The notes under the pieces are model-generated. The model was given only the letters and a program-made list of their open reading frames with translations. It was not told where the DNA came from and searched no databases. Made by a program: the position numbers and the translations under genes. A stretch of 64,000 bases of DNA from contig JACKKB010000004.1 of assembly GCA_020637635.1 (NCBI GenBank), positions 124,001 through 188,000 of the forward strand, in the 5' to 3' direction. Positions 54,670 to 63,630 of this stretch are shown here, in pieces (position 1 is the first letter of the stretch; every line of letters starts with the position of its first letter). The stretch comes from Albidovulum sp. Its GTDB lineage: Bacteria > Pseudomonadota > Alphaproteobacteria > Rhodobacterales > Rhodobacteraceae.

Positions 54670-56049
54670 GTGACCCGGACCATTCTCATCGTCGACGACG
54701 ATCCCGCCCGAAGGGCCGTTCTGGCCAGCCGCCTTGCCGCGGCATGCTATGCACCACGCCTCGCGGCCGACGCCGAAACCGCCATGAAGCGCGCCCGGGA
54801 CGAACGGCCCGACCTCATCCTGCTTGATACCGAAGGCCCGGCGCCGGGGGGCATCGCGCTCTGCGCCCGGCTCCGCGCGGATCCGCTGACCGCCGCCGTG
54901 CCGGTGCTGATCGCCACGCCTTCCCCGGCCGACGACGGGCTTGCCGCGCTGCGCGCCGGCGCCAGCGAGCTTTACCGACGCCCCTGCGACGAGCGGCTTC
55001 TCTTCGCGCGCATTCGCAGCCTCCTGCGCGACCGCGCCACCGCCGACCAGCTGTCGCTGCGCGACCTGACGATGCGCGAACTGGGCTTTGCCGAGGCGCC
55101 CGCCGGTTTCGAGGGCCCGGCCACCGTCGCCCTCCTTGCCGCGACGAGGGAGGAGGCCGAGACCCTGCGCGCGCGCCTCGCCTCCACCCTCTCGCACCGC
55201 GCCATCGTTCTCGACCGCGAAGACGCCATGGCGCTCGAACCCGAGGGCGCCCTGCCCGATGCCTTCCTTCTGGCCGGCGGCGCGGCCAGTTCCGCGGCGG
55301 GCCTGCCGCTCATCGCCGATCTGCGTGCCCGTGCCGCGACCCGCCACGCCGCGATCTGCGTCCTGCTTGCCGATCCGGCCGATGAAACCGCCGCCATCGC
55401 GCTCGATATCGGCGCGAGCGCGGTGATCAGCGCCGGCGCCCTGCCCGAAGAGATCGCCCTGCGGCTCGACCGCCAGATCGCCCAGAAACGCGCAGCCGAC
55501 CGCCTGCGCGCCTCGGTCGAACGCGGGCTGCGCCTCGCCATGACCGACCCGCTGACGGGGCTGCATAACCGCCGCTACGCACTGCCCCATCTGGCCCGCA
55601 TGGTCGAGCGGGCCCGGACCGCAACGCGCGGTCTTGCCGTTCTCGCCATCGACATCGACCGCTTCAAGACGGTGAACGACCGCCACGGCCATGCTGCCGG
55701 CGATGCGGTGCTCGTCGAGATCGCGGAGCGGCTGCGCAGCAACCTGCGTGCCGTCGATCTGGTGGCGCGGATCGGTGGCGAGGAGTTCCTTGTCGCCCTG
55801 CCCGACACCACCGCCGAGGCCGCCCATTCGACCGCCGAAAGGCTGCGCCGCCGGGTCGGCGAACGCCCCATCGCCCTGCAGGGCGGCCCCGAGATCGACG
55901 TCACGCTCTCGATCGGCGTCGCGGTCGGAGCGCCGCGCGCCCGCAGCGGCGACACGGCCGAAGGCATCCTTGCCCGCGCCGACCGCGCCCTGATGGAGGC
56001 AAAGGCCGAGGGTCGCAACCTTGTCACGATGAGCCGGCCGGCCGCATGA
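54670..56049 (+). CDS. pleD: PleD-like response regulator diguanylate cyclase
   Basis: 459 residues from GTG 54670 with GGAG five bases upstream; this start matches the usual PleD length and places TILIVDDDP at the front. REC1 has the acidic pair and LILLDTEGP with the phosphoryl Asp. The second REC-like domain lacks an acidic pocket and an equivalent Asp (PDAFLLAGGA). The GGDEF domain has GGEEF (369-373) and an RxxD inhibitory site (360-363). It makes c-di-GMP when phosphorylated, with feedback. An ATG at 54628 has its ribosome site too close. Confidence 0.92.
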   Translation: MTRTILIVDDDPARRAVLASRLAAACYAPRLAADAETAMKRARDERPDLILLDTEGPAPGGIALCARLRADPLTAAVPVLIATPSPADDGLAALRAGASELYRRPCDERLLFARIRSLLRDRATADQLSLRDLTMRELGFAEAPAGFEGPATVALLAATREEAETLRARLASTLSHRAIVLDREDAMALEPEGALPDAFLLAGGAASSAAGLPLIADLRARAATRHAAICVLLADPADETAAIALDIGASAVISAGALPEEIALRLDRQIAQKRAADRLRASVERGLRLAMTDPLTGLHNRRYALPHLARMVERARTATRGLAVLAIDIDRFKTVNDRHGHAAGDAVLVEIAERLRSNLRAVDLVARIGGEEFLVALPDTTAEAAHSTAERLRRRVGERPIALQGGPEIDVTLSIGVAVGAPRARSGDTAEGILARADRALMEAKAEGRNLVTMSRPAA

Positions 56050-56130
56050 CTGCCCGCAAACCGGTCTTCGCCAACGCCCCGGCGAGGCGCCGAGAAGGGC
56101 GATGTCCGTGTCTGCCGCAGCCACCCGGCA

Positions 56131-57171
56131 TCAGCCGGGCGTCATCCCGTGCAGCGTGATCGTGCTGCGGCCCGCATCCTTGGAGGCGTAGAGCGCCTGG
56201 TCGGCATCGGCGAGCATCCGCGCCCCGTCACGCGCGTCGCCGGGCAGGCAGAGCGTCGCGCCGATGCTGCCCGAAACCGGCCGCGCGCTGCCAACCGAGG
56301 CCGTCTCCGCCTCGAGCCGGGCGATGATGCGGCGGCCGGCCGACATGACGTCGTCCGCTTCGAGCGGGCCCCCGAGCATGAGCACGAACTCGTCGCCGCC
56401 GACGCGCGCGATCAGGTCGCCGCGCCGCGCCTCGGCGCGCAGCCCCTCTGCGACGCGCCGCAAGACCTCGTCACCCGCGGCATGCCCCAGCGTATCGTTC
56501 ACGTCCTTGAAATAGTCGAGATCGAGATGCAAGAGCGCGAATCCCGCCCCCGACCGCGCGAGCCGCGCCGCGGCAGACGTGAGCGCGGCATCGAAGGCGC
56601 GGCGGTTCGCAAGGCCGGTCAGAGGATCGGTCAGCGCCTGCTCGGCCGCCGCCCGATGGGCATCCTTGAGCCGCAGGTTCAGCGCCGCAAGCTCCTCCAT
56701 CACCGCCGCCCGCGCCTCGCTGAGGCCGAGCATCTCGAGCGTCAGGTCGGTCGGTGCGAAATCGGTGCTGGTCAGCCCGTAGTCGCGCACCGCATCGGCC
56801 GCGGAAATGCCGAAGGACAGGTCCACGATCACCCCCTGGCCGGACCCGAGCGCCACCGACTGGCCGCGAAAGAGCGGCCGCTGGACGCCACGGAAGCCCA
56901 GATGCAGACGCCGTCCCGCAAAGGCGGCGAACTCTGCCAGCGTTGCGGCCGGGCCGGGTTTCAGAAGTTCGAAGACCTCGAGGAAACGGGCACCGAGAAG
57001 CGTTCCCGGCACCGCTTGCGGCCCGAAGCGGACCCGCGCGATCGTGCCGAGCGTCGGCCCGGTGGCGCGGATATGGCCGCTGCTGCCCACCCAGACGAAC
57101 ATCGGCATGAGCTTGCCAAGCGCCTCCGGCTCGAGGCACAGCCCGTGCGGAAGATCGGCCCCGGCGTCCAT
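56131..57171 (-). CDS. Diguanylate cyclase with HNOBA-like sensor half
   Basis: 346 residues. The N-terminal part (about 1-150) resembles an HNOBA (heme-NO-binding-associated) PAS-type domain: MFVWVGSSGHIRATGPTLG and DLSFGISAADAVRDYGLT. A helical linker follows, then a GGDEF domain (GGDEF 258-262, I-site RRGD 249-252). It would make c-di-GMP under control of the adjacent H-NOX-like protein. The ATG lies one base after the H-NOX stop, so both are coupled and probably form a complex. Confidence 0.88.
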   Translation of the reverse strand: MDAGADLPHGLCLEPEALGKLMPMFVWVGSSGHIRATGPTLGTIARVRFGPQAVPGTLLGARFLEVFELLKPGPAATLAEFAAFAGRRLHLGFRGVQRPLFRGQSVALGSGQGVIVDLSFGISAADAVRDYGLTSTDFAPTDLTLEMLGLSEARAAVMEELAALNLRLKDAHRAAAEQALTDPLTGLANRRAFDAALTSAAARLARSGAGFALLHLDLDYFKDVNDTLGHAAGDEVLRRVAEGLRAEARRGDLIARVGGDEFVLMLGGPLEADDVMSAGRRIIARLEAETASVGSARPVSGSIGATLCLPGDARDGARMLADADQALYASKDAGRSTITLHGMTPG

Positions 57172-57172
57172 C

Positions 57173-57751
57173 TCAGCACTCTGCCCGTGTCAGCTCGAAG
57201 CTGCGGCCAACCGAATAGGCGTTGTCGAGCAGCTCGATCATCACCGTTTCCTCTCCGCCCTGGGGCGCAGAACAATCGATGAGCGCGAGCGCGCCGTAGT
57301 CGTCCGCCATTGCCCTCAGGATGCCCGCCAGAACCGGCGCGCTGCGCCCGGCCGCGCATCGGCAGCGCAGCCGGTAGAGCCCGGGGCCGAGCGGATCGAG
57401 CGACATCTCGGGAAGCTGGATCTCCGGCAAGGCAAGGCGCATCCGGTCCGGCAATTCATCGAGCCCGAGCAGGAAATCGACATAGTCGGCGCCACTGAAC
57501 CGCAGGAGCCGCCGCAGCACTTCGACCCGCGACAGGTAGATGCCGAAATCCTCGAGCAGCGACTCCTCGGGCTTGCCGAGGGCGCGCGCGGCCGTCGACA
57601 CGATCGCGTCGGTCACCGCGTCGTCATAGATCTCGAACGCCTCGAAGCCGTCGCGCGGGGCATCGCTCGCCTGAGCGACCTGTTCCCACAATGCCTCGCC
57701 ATAGGTATCGCGAAGAAAGCGCTGGAGCGATCTGATGACGAGCCCGTGCAT
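57173..57751 (-). CDS. H-NOX-like protein lacking the heme-ligand histidine
   Basis: 192 residues, the length and fold pattern of H-NOX (heme NO-binding) domains: MHGLVIRSLQRFLRDTYGEA, LLEDFGIYLSRVEVLRRLLRF, FLLGLDELPDRMRLALPEI and an end with ADDYGALALIDC. The proximal heme His normally sits in the LxxLH-type block near residue 101; here it is Pro101 (ELPDR). The only His is at position 2, and the YxSxR motif that holds heme propionates is replaced by YRLRCR. Canonical heme binding therefore looks lost. It is coupled to the GGDEF gene. Confidence 0.82.
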   Translation of the reverse strand: MHGLVIRSLQRFLRDTYGEALWEQVAQASDAPRDGFEAFEIYDDAVTDAIVSTAARALGKPEESLLEDFGIYLSRVEVLRRLLRFSGADYVDFLLGLDELPDRMRLALPEIQLPEMSLDPLGPGLYRLRCRCAAGRSAPVLAGILRAMADDYGALALIDCSAPQGGEETVMIELLDNAYSVGRSFELTRAEC

Positions 57752-57827
57752 CTGCCACCGGAAATCTGAAAAACCGGGGGCGATCCTGCGCGCGTCGCCT
57801 TAAGATATCGCAAATGCGGCCGGAAAA

Positions 57828-59381
57828 TCAGAAATCGGTCGGCGCGCCGCCCTCTTCCTTTCGCCGCGCGACAAAGGCCTGAAGCTCCTCGCGAATGCCT
57901 TCGTCCATGGCCGGCGGCACGAATTCGGCCAGGATCGCCTTGAAGATCCGGTGTGCGCGCTCGGCCGTCCAGACCGCGCCGTCGATCTGCCAGGCCTCGT
58001 AGTTGCGCCAGTCCGAGGCGAAGGGCGCATAGAAGGCGGTCGCGTAGCGATCCTGGGTGTGCTGGCAGCCGAAATAGTGCCCCGACGGGCCCACTTCGGC
58101 GATGGTTTCGATGGCCAGATCCTCGGGCGTCGTCGCCCAGGTGGCAGGCTCCATGTAGCGCTGGATCATCTGCAGCACCTCGCAGTCCATCACGAACTTC
58201 TCGGGGCTCGCGATCAGCCCGCCCTCGAGCCAGCCGGCCGCGTGGTAGACGAGGTTGGTGCCCGACTGCACCGCCGCCCAGAGCGAATTCGAAGTCTCCC
58301 ACATCGCCTGCCCGTCAGGCACGTTGGCGGCACAGACGCCCGACGAACGCAACGGCAGCCCGTAGAAGCGGGCAAGCTGCCCGGTGATCTGCGTCGCCCG
58401 CATGTATTCCGGCGTGCCGAAGGCCGGCGCACCCGACTTCATGTCGACATTCGAGGTGAAGGTGCCGATCATCGAGGGCGAACCGGGCGCCACATATTGC
58501 TGCAGCGCGATGGCCGAGAGCGCCTCGGCGATCGAGAGCGTCACCGCCCCCGACATCGTCACCGGCGCCATGGCCCCCGCGAGCGTGAAGGGCGTGACCA
58601 CCACGGCCTGCCCGGCACGGGCAAGCCGCAGCGCGCCGTCGATCATCGGGAAGTCGTGCTTCAGCGGCGAGACCGAGTTGATGTTGGTGAACATGCGGGG
58701 GGTCGCGCGGAATTCCTCATCCGTGAGGCCACCGGCGATGCGGACCATTTCCATCGCATCCTCGACCCGCTCCCGGCCCAGCGAATAGGCGTGGCAGACC
58801 TTGTCGGTCAGCGTCAGCTTCTCGTAGAGGCAGTCGAGGTGGCGAATCGAGGGATGCACGTCCACCGGCTCGACCGGATAGCCGCCGGCGAAATGGATGC
58901 AGTTGAAATACTGCGTGAGCTTGATGAAGTCTCGGAACCCCTCCATGAAGCCCGTGACCTTGCCACGCGCGAGGTCCCAGTAGTTGGGCGGCGAGGAAAC
59001 GTTGCCGAAGAGCATGTGCTTGCCCCCCATCGGCAGGATCCGCGCCGGATTGCGCGGCGTGACGGTGAACTGCGCGGGTGCGCGCCTCACCATCTCCATC
59101 ACGAAGTCCTCGTCCATCCGCACCGTCTGGCCGTCGACCTTGCAGCCCGCCTGCCGGAATATCCCGAGCGCCTCATCGTTGAGGAAGCGGATGCCGATCT
59201 CGCTGAGAACCCGCATGGCGCCCTTGTGGATCGCCTCGACCCCCTCGGGGCCGATCGGCTCGGTCGGTCGGTCGTGATTGACCGGAATGCGCCAGGGCAT
59301 CTGTTCGATGGCGGCGCTGCCGGCGCGTTCCGCATGCCCGGCCCGCCCGCCGGACCGTTTGCGTCTGGTATCTCCCGACAT
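57828..59381 (-). CDS. MttB-family methyltransferase, non-pyrrolysine
   Basis: 517 residues. It belongs to the trimethylamine methyltransferase (MttB/DUF1638-like COG5598) family: HKGAMRVLSEIGIRFLNDEA, MFGNVSSPPNY-type block (HMLFGNVSSPPNYWD) and GSPSMIGTFTSNVDMKSGAP, VPDGQAMWETSNSLWAAV. No in-frame TAG is present, so it is the non-pyrrolysine form, whose members act on glycine betaine or other quaternary amines. No corrinoid protein is next to it. ATG 59381 has GGAGG five bases upstream. The HAD gene lies upstream in the same direction. Confidence 0.88.
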   Translation of the reverse strand: MSGDTRRKRSGGRAGHAERAGSAAIEQMPWRIPVNHDRPTEPIGPEGVEAIHKGAMRVLSEIGIRFLNDEALGIFRQAGCKVDGQTVRMDEDFVMEMVRRAPAQFTVTPRNPARILPMGGKHMLFGNVSSPPNYWDLARGKVTGFMEGFRDFIKLTQYFNCIHFAGGYPVEPVDVHPSIRHLDCLYEKLTLTDKVCHAYSLGRERVEDAMEMVRIAGGLTDEEFRATPRMFTNINSVSPLKHDFPMIDGALRLARAGQAVVVTPFTLAGAMAPVTMSGAVTLSIAEALSAIALQQYVAPGSPSMIGTFTSNVDMKSGAPAFGTPEYMRATQITGQLARFYGLPLRSSGVCAANVPDGQAMWETSNSLWAAVQSGTNLVYHAAGWLEGGLIASPEKFVMDCEVLQMIQRYMEPATWATTPEDLAIETIAEVGPSGHYFGCQHTQDRYATAFYAPFASDWRNYEAWQIDGAVWTAERAHRIFKAILAEFVPPAMDEGIREELQAFVARRKEEGGAPTDF

Positions 59382-59491
59382 CTGCACCTCCGCGTCCGGC
59401 CTGACACAGCATTGAAGCGGCGACGAACCGCTTCGCCACCCGAAGCGACCGGTTTGTGTCGTTTTTTGACTTGAGAGGGCTCGACCGCTGC

Positions 59492-60190
59492 TCAGCCGAG
59501 CCCGGCGATCCACTCCGGCAGCCCGGCGATCGTATCGAGCACCACATCGGCATGCGGGGCGAGATCCCGCCACCCTGCTATGCCGGTCAGCACGCCGACC
59601 CGCAGCATCCCGGCCGCCTCGCCCGCAACGAGGTCGTGACGGCTGTCGCCGACCATGGCGATCTCGCCGGGCCGAAGTCCCTCCTGCCGCGCGAAGGCCA
59701 GAAGCGGCCCCGGATCGGGCTTGGCGCCATGGCCGCTGTCGAACCCCGCGACGAAGTGGAACCTTTCGACAAGCCCCGACCGTGCCAGATGCGCCCGCGC
59801 CGGCGCCTCGGCATCGTTGGTGACAAGACCGAGCCGCAGCCCCATCGCCGCGAGCCGGGCGAAGAGCGGCCCGAGCGGCACCGCCTCGACCAGCGTGACA
59901 TCGGCCGCAAGCGCGTTCATCCGCGCCACCAGCGCCGCCCTGTCGATGCCGGGCAAGAGCGGCAGGAGATGGCCGGCGATCTCGGTCGCGGTATGGGCGA
60001 TGACGGGGCTTCCGGGGGCGAAATCCCCGCGCTTTGGGTCGAAGCCGAGCGCGTCGGAAAGCTGCCCCGCGCGTGTGGCGTCGCCGCCCGAAAGCTCTTC
60101 CACCACCCGCCGCGTCCAGCCGCCCCAGGTGGCACGGAAATCGAAGAGCGTCCCGTCCTTGTCGAAGACCAAGCCCCTGAGCGCGCCCAT
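59492..60190 (-). CDS. HAD-family phosphatase, phosphoglycolate-like
   Basis: 232 residues. HAD motifs: VFDKDGTLFDF (nucleophile and acid Asp), GLVTNDAEAPAR, KPDPGPLLAFARQEG and AMVGDSRHDLVAGEAAG. Cap domain of the PGP/YjjG type. The substrate is unknown. ATG 60190 with GGGGG six bases upstream is chosen. It is upstream of the mttB-like gene, 110 bases apart. Confidence 0.9.
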   Translation of the reverse strand: MGALRGLVFDKDGTLFDFRATWGGWTRRVVEELSGGDATRAGQLSDALGFDPKRGDFAPGSPVIAHTATEIAGHLLPLLPGIDRAALVARMNALAADVTLVEAVPLGPLFARLAAMGLRLGLVTNDAEAPARAHLARSGLVERFHFVAGFDSGHGAKPDPGPLLAFARQEGLRPGEIAMVGDSRHDLVAGEAAGMLRVGVLTGIAGWRDLAPHADVVLDTIAGLPEWIAGLG

Positions 60191-60345
60191 ATGCATCCCC
60201 CCGCCCCGCCATCGCGTCCGCCGCGACACTCGCCGAAGCCGCGGCGAAAGACAACGTCCGCCGCCGCGCCAGCGGACGAAACCCTCGCGGGCGTCCGCAG
60301 CGGGGCCGAAAGGCGATATCGGCAAGGAACGGCATCGGGAAGGAA

Positions 60346-60422
60346 TGGCGCGGTTGACGGGGCTCGAACCCGCGACCCCCGGCGTGACAGGCCGGTACTC
60401 TAACCGACTGAGCTACAACCGC
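60346..60422 (-). tRNA. tRNA-Asp(GTC), copy 1
   Basis: A 77-base gene with CCA encoded. The acceptor GCGGTTG pairs with CAACCGC, the D-arm is AGCTCAGTCGGTTAGAGT, the anticodon loop is CTGTCAC with GTC, and the T-loop is GTTCGAGCC. Reads aspartate codons. Confidence 0.97.
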
Positions 60423-60451
60423 GCTGGCACGCTCTCGGGCGATCCGGGTGG

Positions 60452-60528
60452 TGGCGCGGTTGACGGGGCTCGAACCCGCGACCCCCGGCGTGACAGGCCG
60501 GTACTCTAACCGACTGAGCTACAACCGC
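60452..60528 (-). tRNA. tRNA-Asp(GTC), copy 2
   Basis: The same 77-base tRNA-Asp with GTC anticodon and encoded CCA; it appears identical to copy 1 and is 29 bases from it. It lies upstream in the transcript. Confidence 0.97.
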
Positions 60529-60626
60529 GTGTCCACCCGCCCGGATCGCCGCCCGAGCGTGGAATGCCTAATAGGCATCCCGCAGGGCGCCGTCAAGCCG
60601 AGCCCGATGCAAAAGCGCCCCGGAGT

Positions 60627-61742
60627 TCAGACCGCGAGCCGTGCCGCGCCGGCCGCCAGGGCCGGCGCACCGGCCGCGTCATGCCGCAGGATCGCCGCCT
60701 CGGCCCGGCTCAGGATCCGACGCGCATAGCCGCCATAGGCAAGGGGTTCGGCGGCAAGCTCGCAAAACGCCGCGAAAAGCGCCTCGCGCCCCTCGTCGCA
60801 GAGAAGTTCGGGATCAGCACTCGCGGGGTGGAAAGTCTCGGTCTCGAGCCCGTTGGCCCAGATCACCTCATGCCGTTCGGTCATCAGATGCACATAGGTC
60901 ACCTCGCGCAGCGCATGATCGACGGTGACCGAGCGGTCGTCGACCAGATCGCGGGCGGTGACCAGCACTTCGCAGGCGTTGAAAAGCGCCTCCGCTCGCG
61001 GGCCGCGCAGGAGCAGCCGGTGGTCGGGCGAGACGATCAGGTCGCCCTCGGGCCGGTCCTCGCCGAGGGCACCGGAGCGAACGCGGATCGGGCGCAGCTG
61101 CGGCAGGGCGTGCAGGCGTGCCCCGGTGATCCGGCGCGCGCCGGTCCAGGCCACGGGCTGGGCGCCGTTGTCCTTGGTCGCGATCCGGTCGCCAGGGCGG
61201 ATATGCTCGATCGCGCGCGGCCCGTCCGGGGTCGCGATGAGCGTGCCGGGGGTAAAGCAGATGACGCCGGTTTCGGGTTCCGGGCGCGCGCCCTCACCGA
61301 CCGCGGGCGACAGCGCGACCTCGGCCACGAAGAGATCCCTGCCGCGCGGCGGCAGGCCCTCGGGAAAGACGATCAGGGGATCGGGCCCGTCGCTTCCGGC
61401 CAGAACCGCCTTCCAGATCCGGCACCCATCGGTGAGGCTGAACCCGGCGCCGACGCCGACTTCAGGCCCTGCCGCATCCCCCGACGGCCGGCGCCCGCCG
61501 TCCGCCGGCACGATCCCGCGCAGGATCCGCCGCGCCGCCCGCCGCGCATGATGGTGAAGCTCTGCGCGCGCCAGCGGATCGCCGAGTTCCAGTGGCCCTG
61601 CCGGCATGTCGATGCAGACCGGATCGCCCGCCCAGCGCCAGAGCGAGCCCACGGCCAGGGTGGCGAGTGCCGCGCCGCCGATCCCGTCGATTTCCGTCTG
61701 TCGCCGCGTCAGGACATATGTCCCGGGAAACTCCGCAGCCAT
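60627..61742 (-). CDS. Hint-domain protein
   Basis: 371 residues from ATG 61742. The N-terminal ~190 residues include TYVLTRRQTEIDGIGGAAL and ELHHHARRAARRILRGIV. A Hint (hedgehog/intein-type) module follows: CFTPGTLIATPDGPRAIEHI with the starting Cys, then HALPQLRPIRVRSGAL, SPDHRLLLRGPRAEALF and VHLMTERHEVIWANGLETE. Rhodobacteraceae carry many such proteins; most are thought to be secreted or phage-derived. The N-terminal ~60 residues upstream of this ATG look non-coding. Confidence 0.88.
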   Translation of the reverse strand: MAAEFPGTYVLTRRQTEIDGIGGAALATLAVGSLWRWAGDPVCIDMPAGPLELGDPLARAELHHHARRAARRILRGIVPADGGRRPSGDAAGPEVGVGAGFSLTDGCRIWKAVLAGSDGPDPLIVFPEGLPPRGRDLFVAEVALSPAVGEGARPEPETGVICFTPGTLIATPDGPRAIEHIRPGDRIATKDNGAQPVAWTGARRITGARLHALPQLRPIRVRSGALGEDRPEGDLIVSPDHRLLLRGPRAEALFNACEVLVTARDLVDDRSVTVDHALREVTYVHLMTERHEVIWANGLETETFHPASADPELLCDEGREALFAAFCELAAEPLAYGGYARRILSRAEAAILRHDAAGAPALAAGAARLAV

Positions 61743-61922
61743 GCCTGTCACCTGCCGTCCGCTCGTTCGCCCGCTGTCGATGCCGTCTCTGCGGCGGGGC
61801 GTTCCGGGAAAGCCTAGCGGCTCGCTCCGGGTCGGCAAGGGCCCCTGGCGCGGCCGCTGACGTTTCGGCGGCAATCTGTTGCAGGAAAGACTCGCGCCGG
61901 GGCGCGCGGCGGGCCCGCCCCT

Positions 61923-62234
61923 TCAGCCGCGCCCGGCCTTTTCGGCAAGACCCGAGCGGCCCTCGCGCCGGGCGAGCTCCGCCTCGACATCGGCCAGCGT
62001 CACGTCGCGCGCGGCCAGCATGACCAGAAGGTGGTAGAGCACGTCTGCCGCCTCGGCGACGAGCTTCGCGCGGTCGCCTCTGACCGCCTCGATGATCGCC
62101 TCTACAGCTTCCTCACCGAACTTCTCGGCGCATTTCTCCGGGCCCTTGGCCAGAAGCGTCGCCGTCCAGGAACTGTCCGCAACGGCGGTCCTGCGCGCCT
62201 CGATCGTGGCTGCAAGGTCGTGAAGCGTGGTCAT
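61923..62234 (-). CDS. hisE: Phosphoribosyl-ATP diphosphatase HisE
   Basis: 103 residues, MazG-like fold. KCAEKFGEEAVEAIIEAVRG and LVAEAADVLYHLLVMLAARD carry the Glu/Asp metal ligands. Second step of histidine synthesis. ATG overlaps the hisF stop by four bases, so hisF-hisE is one unit. Confidence 0.95.
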   Translation of the reverse strand: MTTLHDLAATIEARRTAVADSSWTATLLAKGPEKCAEKFGEEAVEAIIEAVRGDRAKLVAEAADVLYHLLVMLAARDVTLADVEAELARREGRSGLAEKAGRG

Positions 62235-62992
62235 GAGAGCCTCATCGGGATGCCGGCGCGGGCCATGTGCTCCTTGGCCTCGCCGATCGTGAAGGTACCG
62301 AAATGGAAGATCGAGGCGGCGAGCACGGCCGAGGCATGGCCTTCGATCACGCCTTCGACGAGATGGTCGAGCGTGCCGACGCCGCCGCTCGCGATGACCG
62401 GGACGGCCACCGCATCGGCGATGGCGCGGGTGAGCGGCAGGTTGAAACCGGCCCGTGTCCCGTCACGGTCCATCGAGGTCAGAAGGATCTCGCCCGCGCC
62501 CTTTTCTGCGACCGTCCGCGCGAAGGCGACCGCGTCGATCCCGCTCGGCCTGCGCCCGCCATGGGTGAAGATCTCCCAGCGCCCGGGCGCCACGGTCTTG
62601 GCGTCGATCGCCACCACGATGCACTGGCTGCCGAAGCGGTCGGCCGCCGCCGCCACGACGTCGGGATCGGCCACCGCGGCGGAGTTGAAGCTCACCTTGT
62701 CGGCCCCGGCCAGCAGAAGTGCGCGCACGTCATGATGGCTGCGCACGCCGCCGCCGACGGTCAGCGGAATGTAGCATTGCTCGGCCGTGCGGGTGACGAG
62801 GTCGAACATCGTGCCGCGGTTTTCATGGGTGGCATGGATGTCGAGGAAGCATAGCTCGTCGGCGCCCGCCGCGTCATAGGCCCTGGCCGCCTCGACCGGG
62901 TCGCCGGCATCGACGAGATCGACGAAATTCACACCCTTCACGACGCGGCCGTCGGCGACATCGAGGCAGGGAATGATCCGGGTCTTCAGCAT
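62231..62992 (-). CDS. hisF: Imidazole glycerol phosphate synthase subunit HisF
   Basis: 253 residues, TIM barrel. PCLDVADGRVVKGVNFVD starts the first phosphate half; the catalytic Asp residues are in CLDVADG and the LTSMDRDGTRAGF strand. It makes IGP and AICAR with HisH, which is not in this window. Coupled to hisE. Confidence 0.96.
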   Translation of the reverse strand: MLKTRIIPCLDVADGRVVKGVNFVDLVDAGDPVEAARAYDAAGADELCFLDIHATHENRGTMFDLVTRTAEQCYIPLTVGGGVRSHHDVRALLLAGADKVSFNSAAVADPDVVAAAADRFGSQCIVVAIDAKTVAPGRWEIFTHGGRRPSGIDAVAFARTVAEKGAGEILLTSMDRDGTRAGFNLPLTRAIADAVAVPVIASGGVGTLDHLVEGVIEGHASAVLAASIFHFGTFTIGEAKEHMARAGIPMRLS

Positions 62993-63185
62993 GGGCCGCC
63001 TTTCGCCCGCGTTCCTAGCGCGCGCGGCCCTGCGGGGGAAGCGATTTCGGCCGTTCCGGGCCCGGCGCGCAGGGGCTGGGGATGGCCAAGGGTTTACCCC
63101 TGCGCCAAGGACCGTTACGCTCGCCCCGCGAGCACCCGCGCAACGCGCGGCCTCGGAAACTCACCCCGATCCCCGAAAGGACAGC

Positions 63186-63614
63186 ATGACCGAGGTAAAA
63201 ACCGGCGATCTCGTGCGCATTCACTACACCGGCACCCTGGCCGATGGCAGCCGCTTCGACAGCTCCGAGGGCCGCGAGCCGCTTCAGTTCACGGTCGGCT
63301 CCGGCCAGATCATTCCCGGCCTCGACCGAGCCCTGCCGGGGATGAAGACGGGCGAACGCAAGACCGTGACCATCGCCCCGGAAGACGCCTATGGCCCGCG
63401 CCAGGAAGGAGCGGCGCAGGATGTCCCGCGCGACAGCATTCCGGCCGAGATCCCTCTCGAGATCGGCACCGCGCTGCAGATGCGCACGCCGACCGGCCAG
63501 AGCATCAACGTCACCGTGGCCGCGGTCAGCGACACGACGGTGACGCTCGATGCCAACCATCCGCTCGCCGGCGAGGAACTGACCTTCGATTTCGAGATCG
63601 TCGGCATCGGCTGA
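63186..63614 (+). CDS. FKBP-type peptidyl-prolyl isomerase (SlyD-like)
   Basis: 142 residues. VRIHYTGTLADGSRFDSSEG is the FKBP start; the inserted flap region, then ANHPLAGEELTFDFEIVGIG ends the domain. It speeds Xaa-Pro isomerisation and acts as a chaperone. No signal peptide, so cytosolic. No metal-binding His tail is present. ATG 63186 follows an AAAGGAC. Divergent from hisF. Confidence 0.92.
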   Translation: MTEVKTGDLVRIHYTGTLADGSRFDSSEGREPLQFTVGSGQIIPGLDRALPGMKTGERKTVTIAPEDAYGPRQEGAAQDVPRDSIPAEIPLEIGTALQMRTPTGQSINVTVAAVSDTTVTLDANHPLAGEELTFDFEIVGIG

Positions 63615-63630
63615 GGACCACACCGGGGTG

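Noticed and set aside
57828..59381. Pyrrolysine (TAG) codon in the MttB homologue
   Set aside because: No in-frame TAG is present in the gene.
59382..59491. Riboswitch upstream of the MttB-like gene
   Set aside because: A strong hairpin (CGCTTCG-CCACC-CGAAGCG) exists but it matches no riboswitch class I can recognise.
57828..60335. A single 835-codon frame joining the HAD region and the MttB-like gene
   Set aside because: The HAD gene has its own start, motifs and stop in another frame. The N-terminal half of the long frame has no domain; ATG 59381 with GGAGG is the real MttB start.
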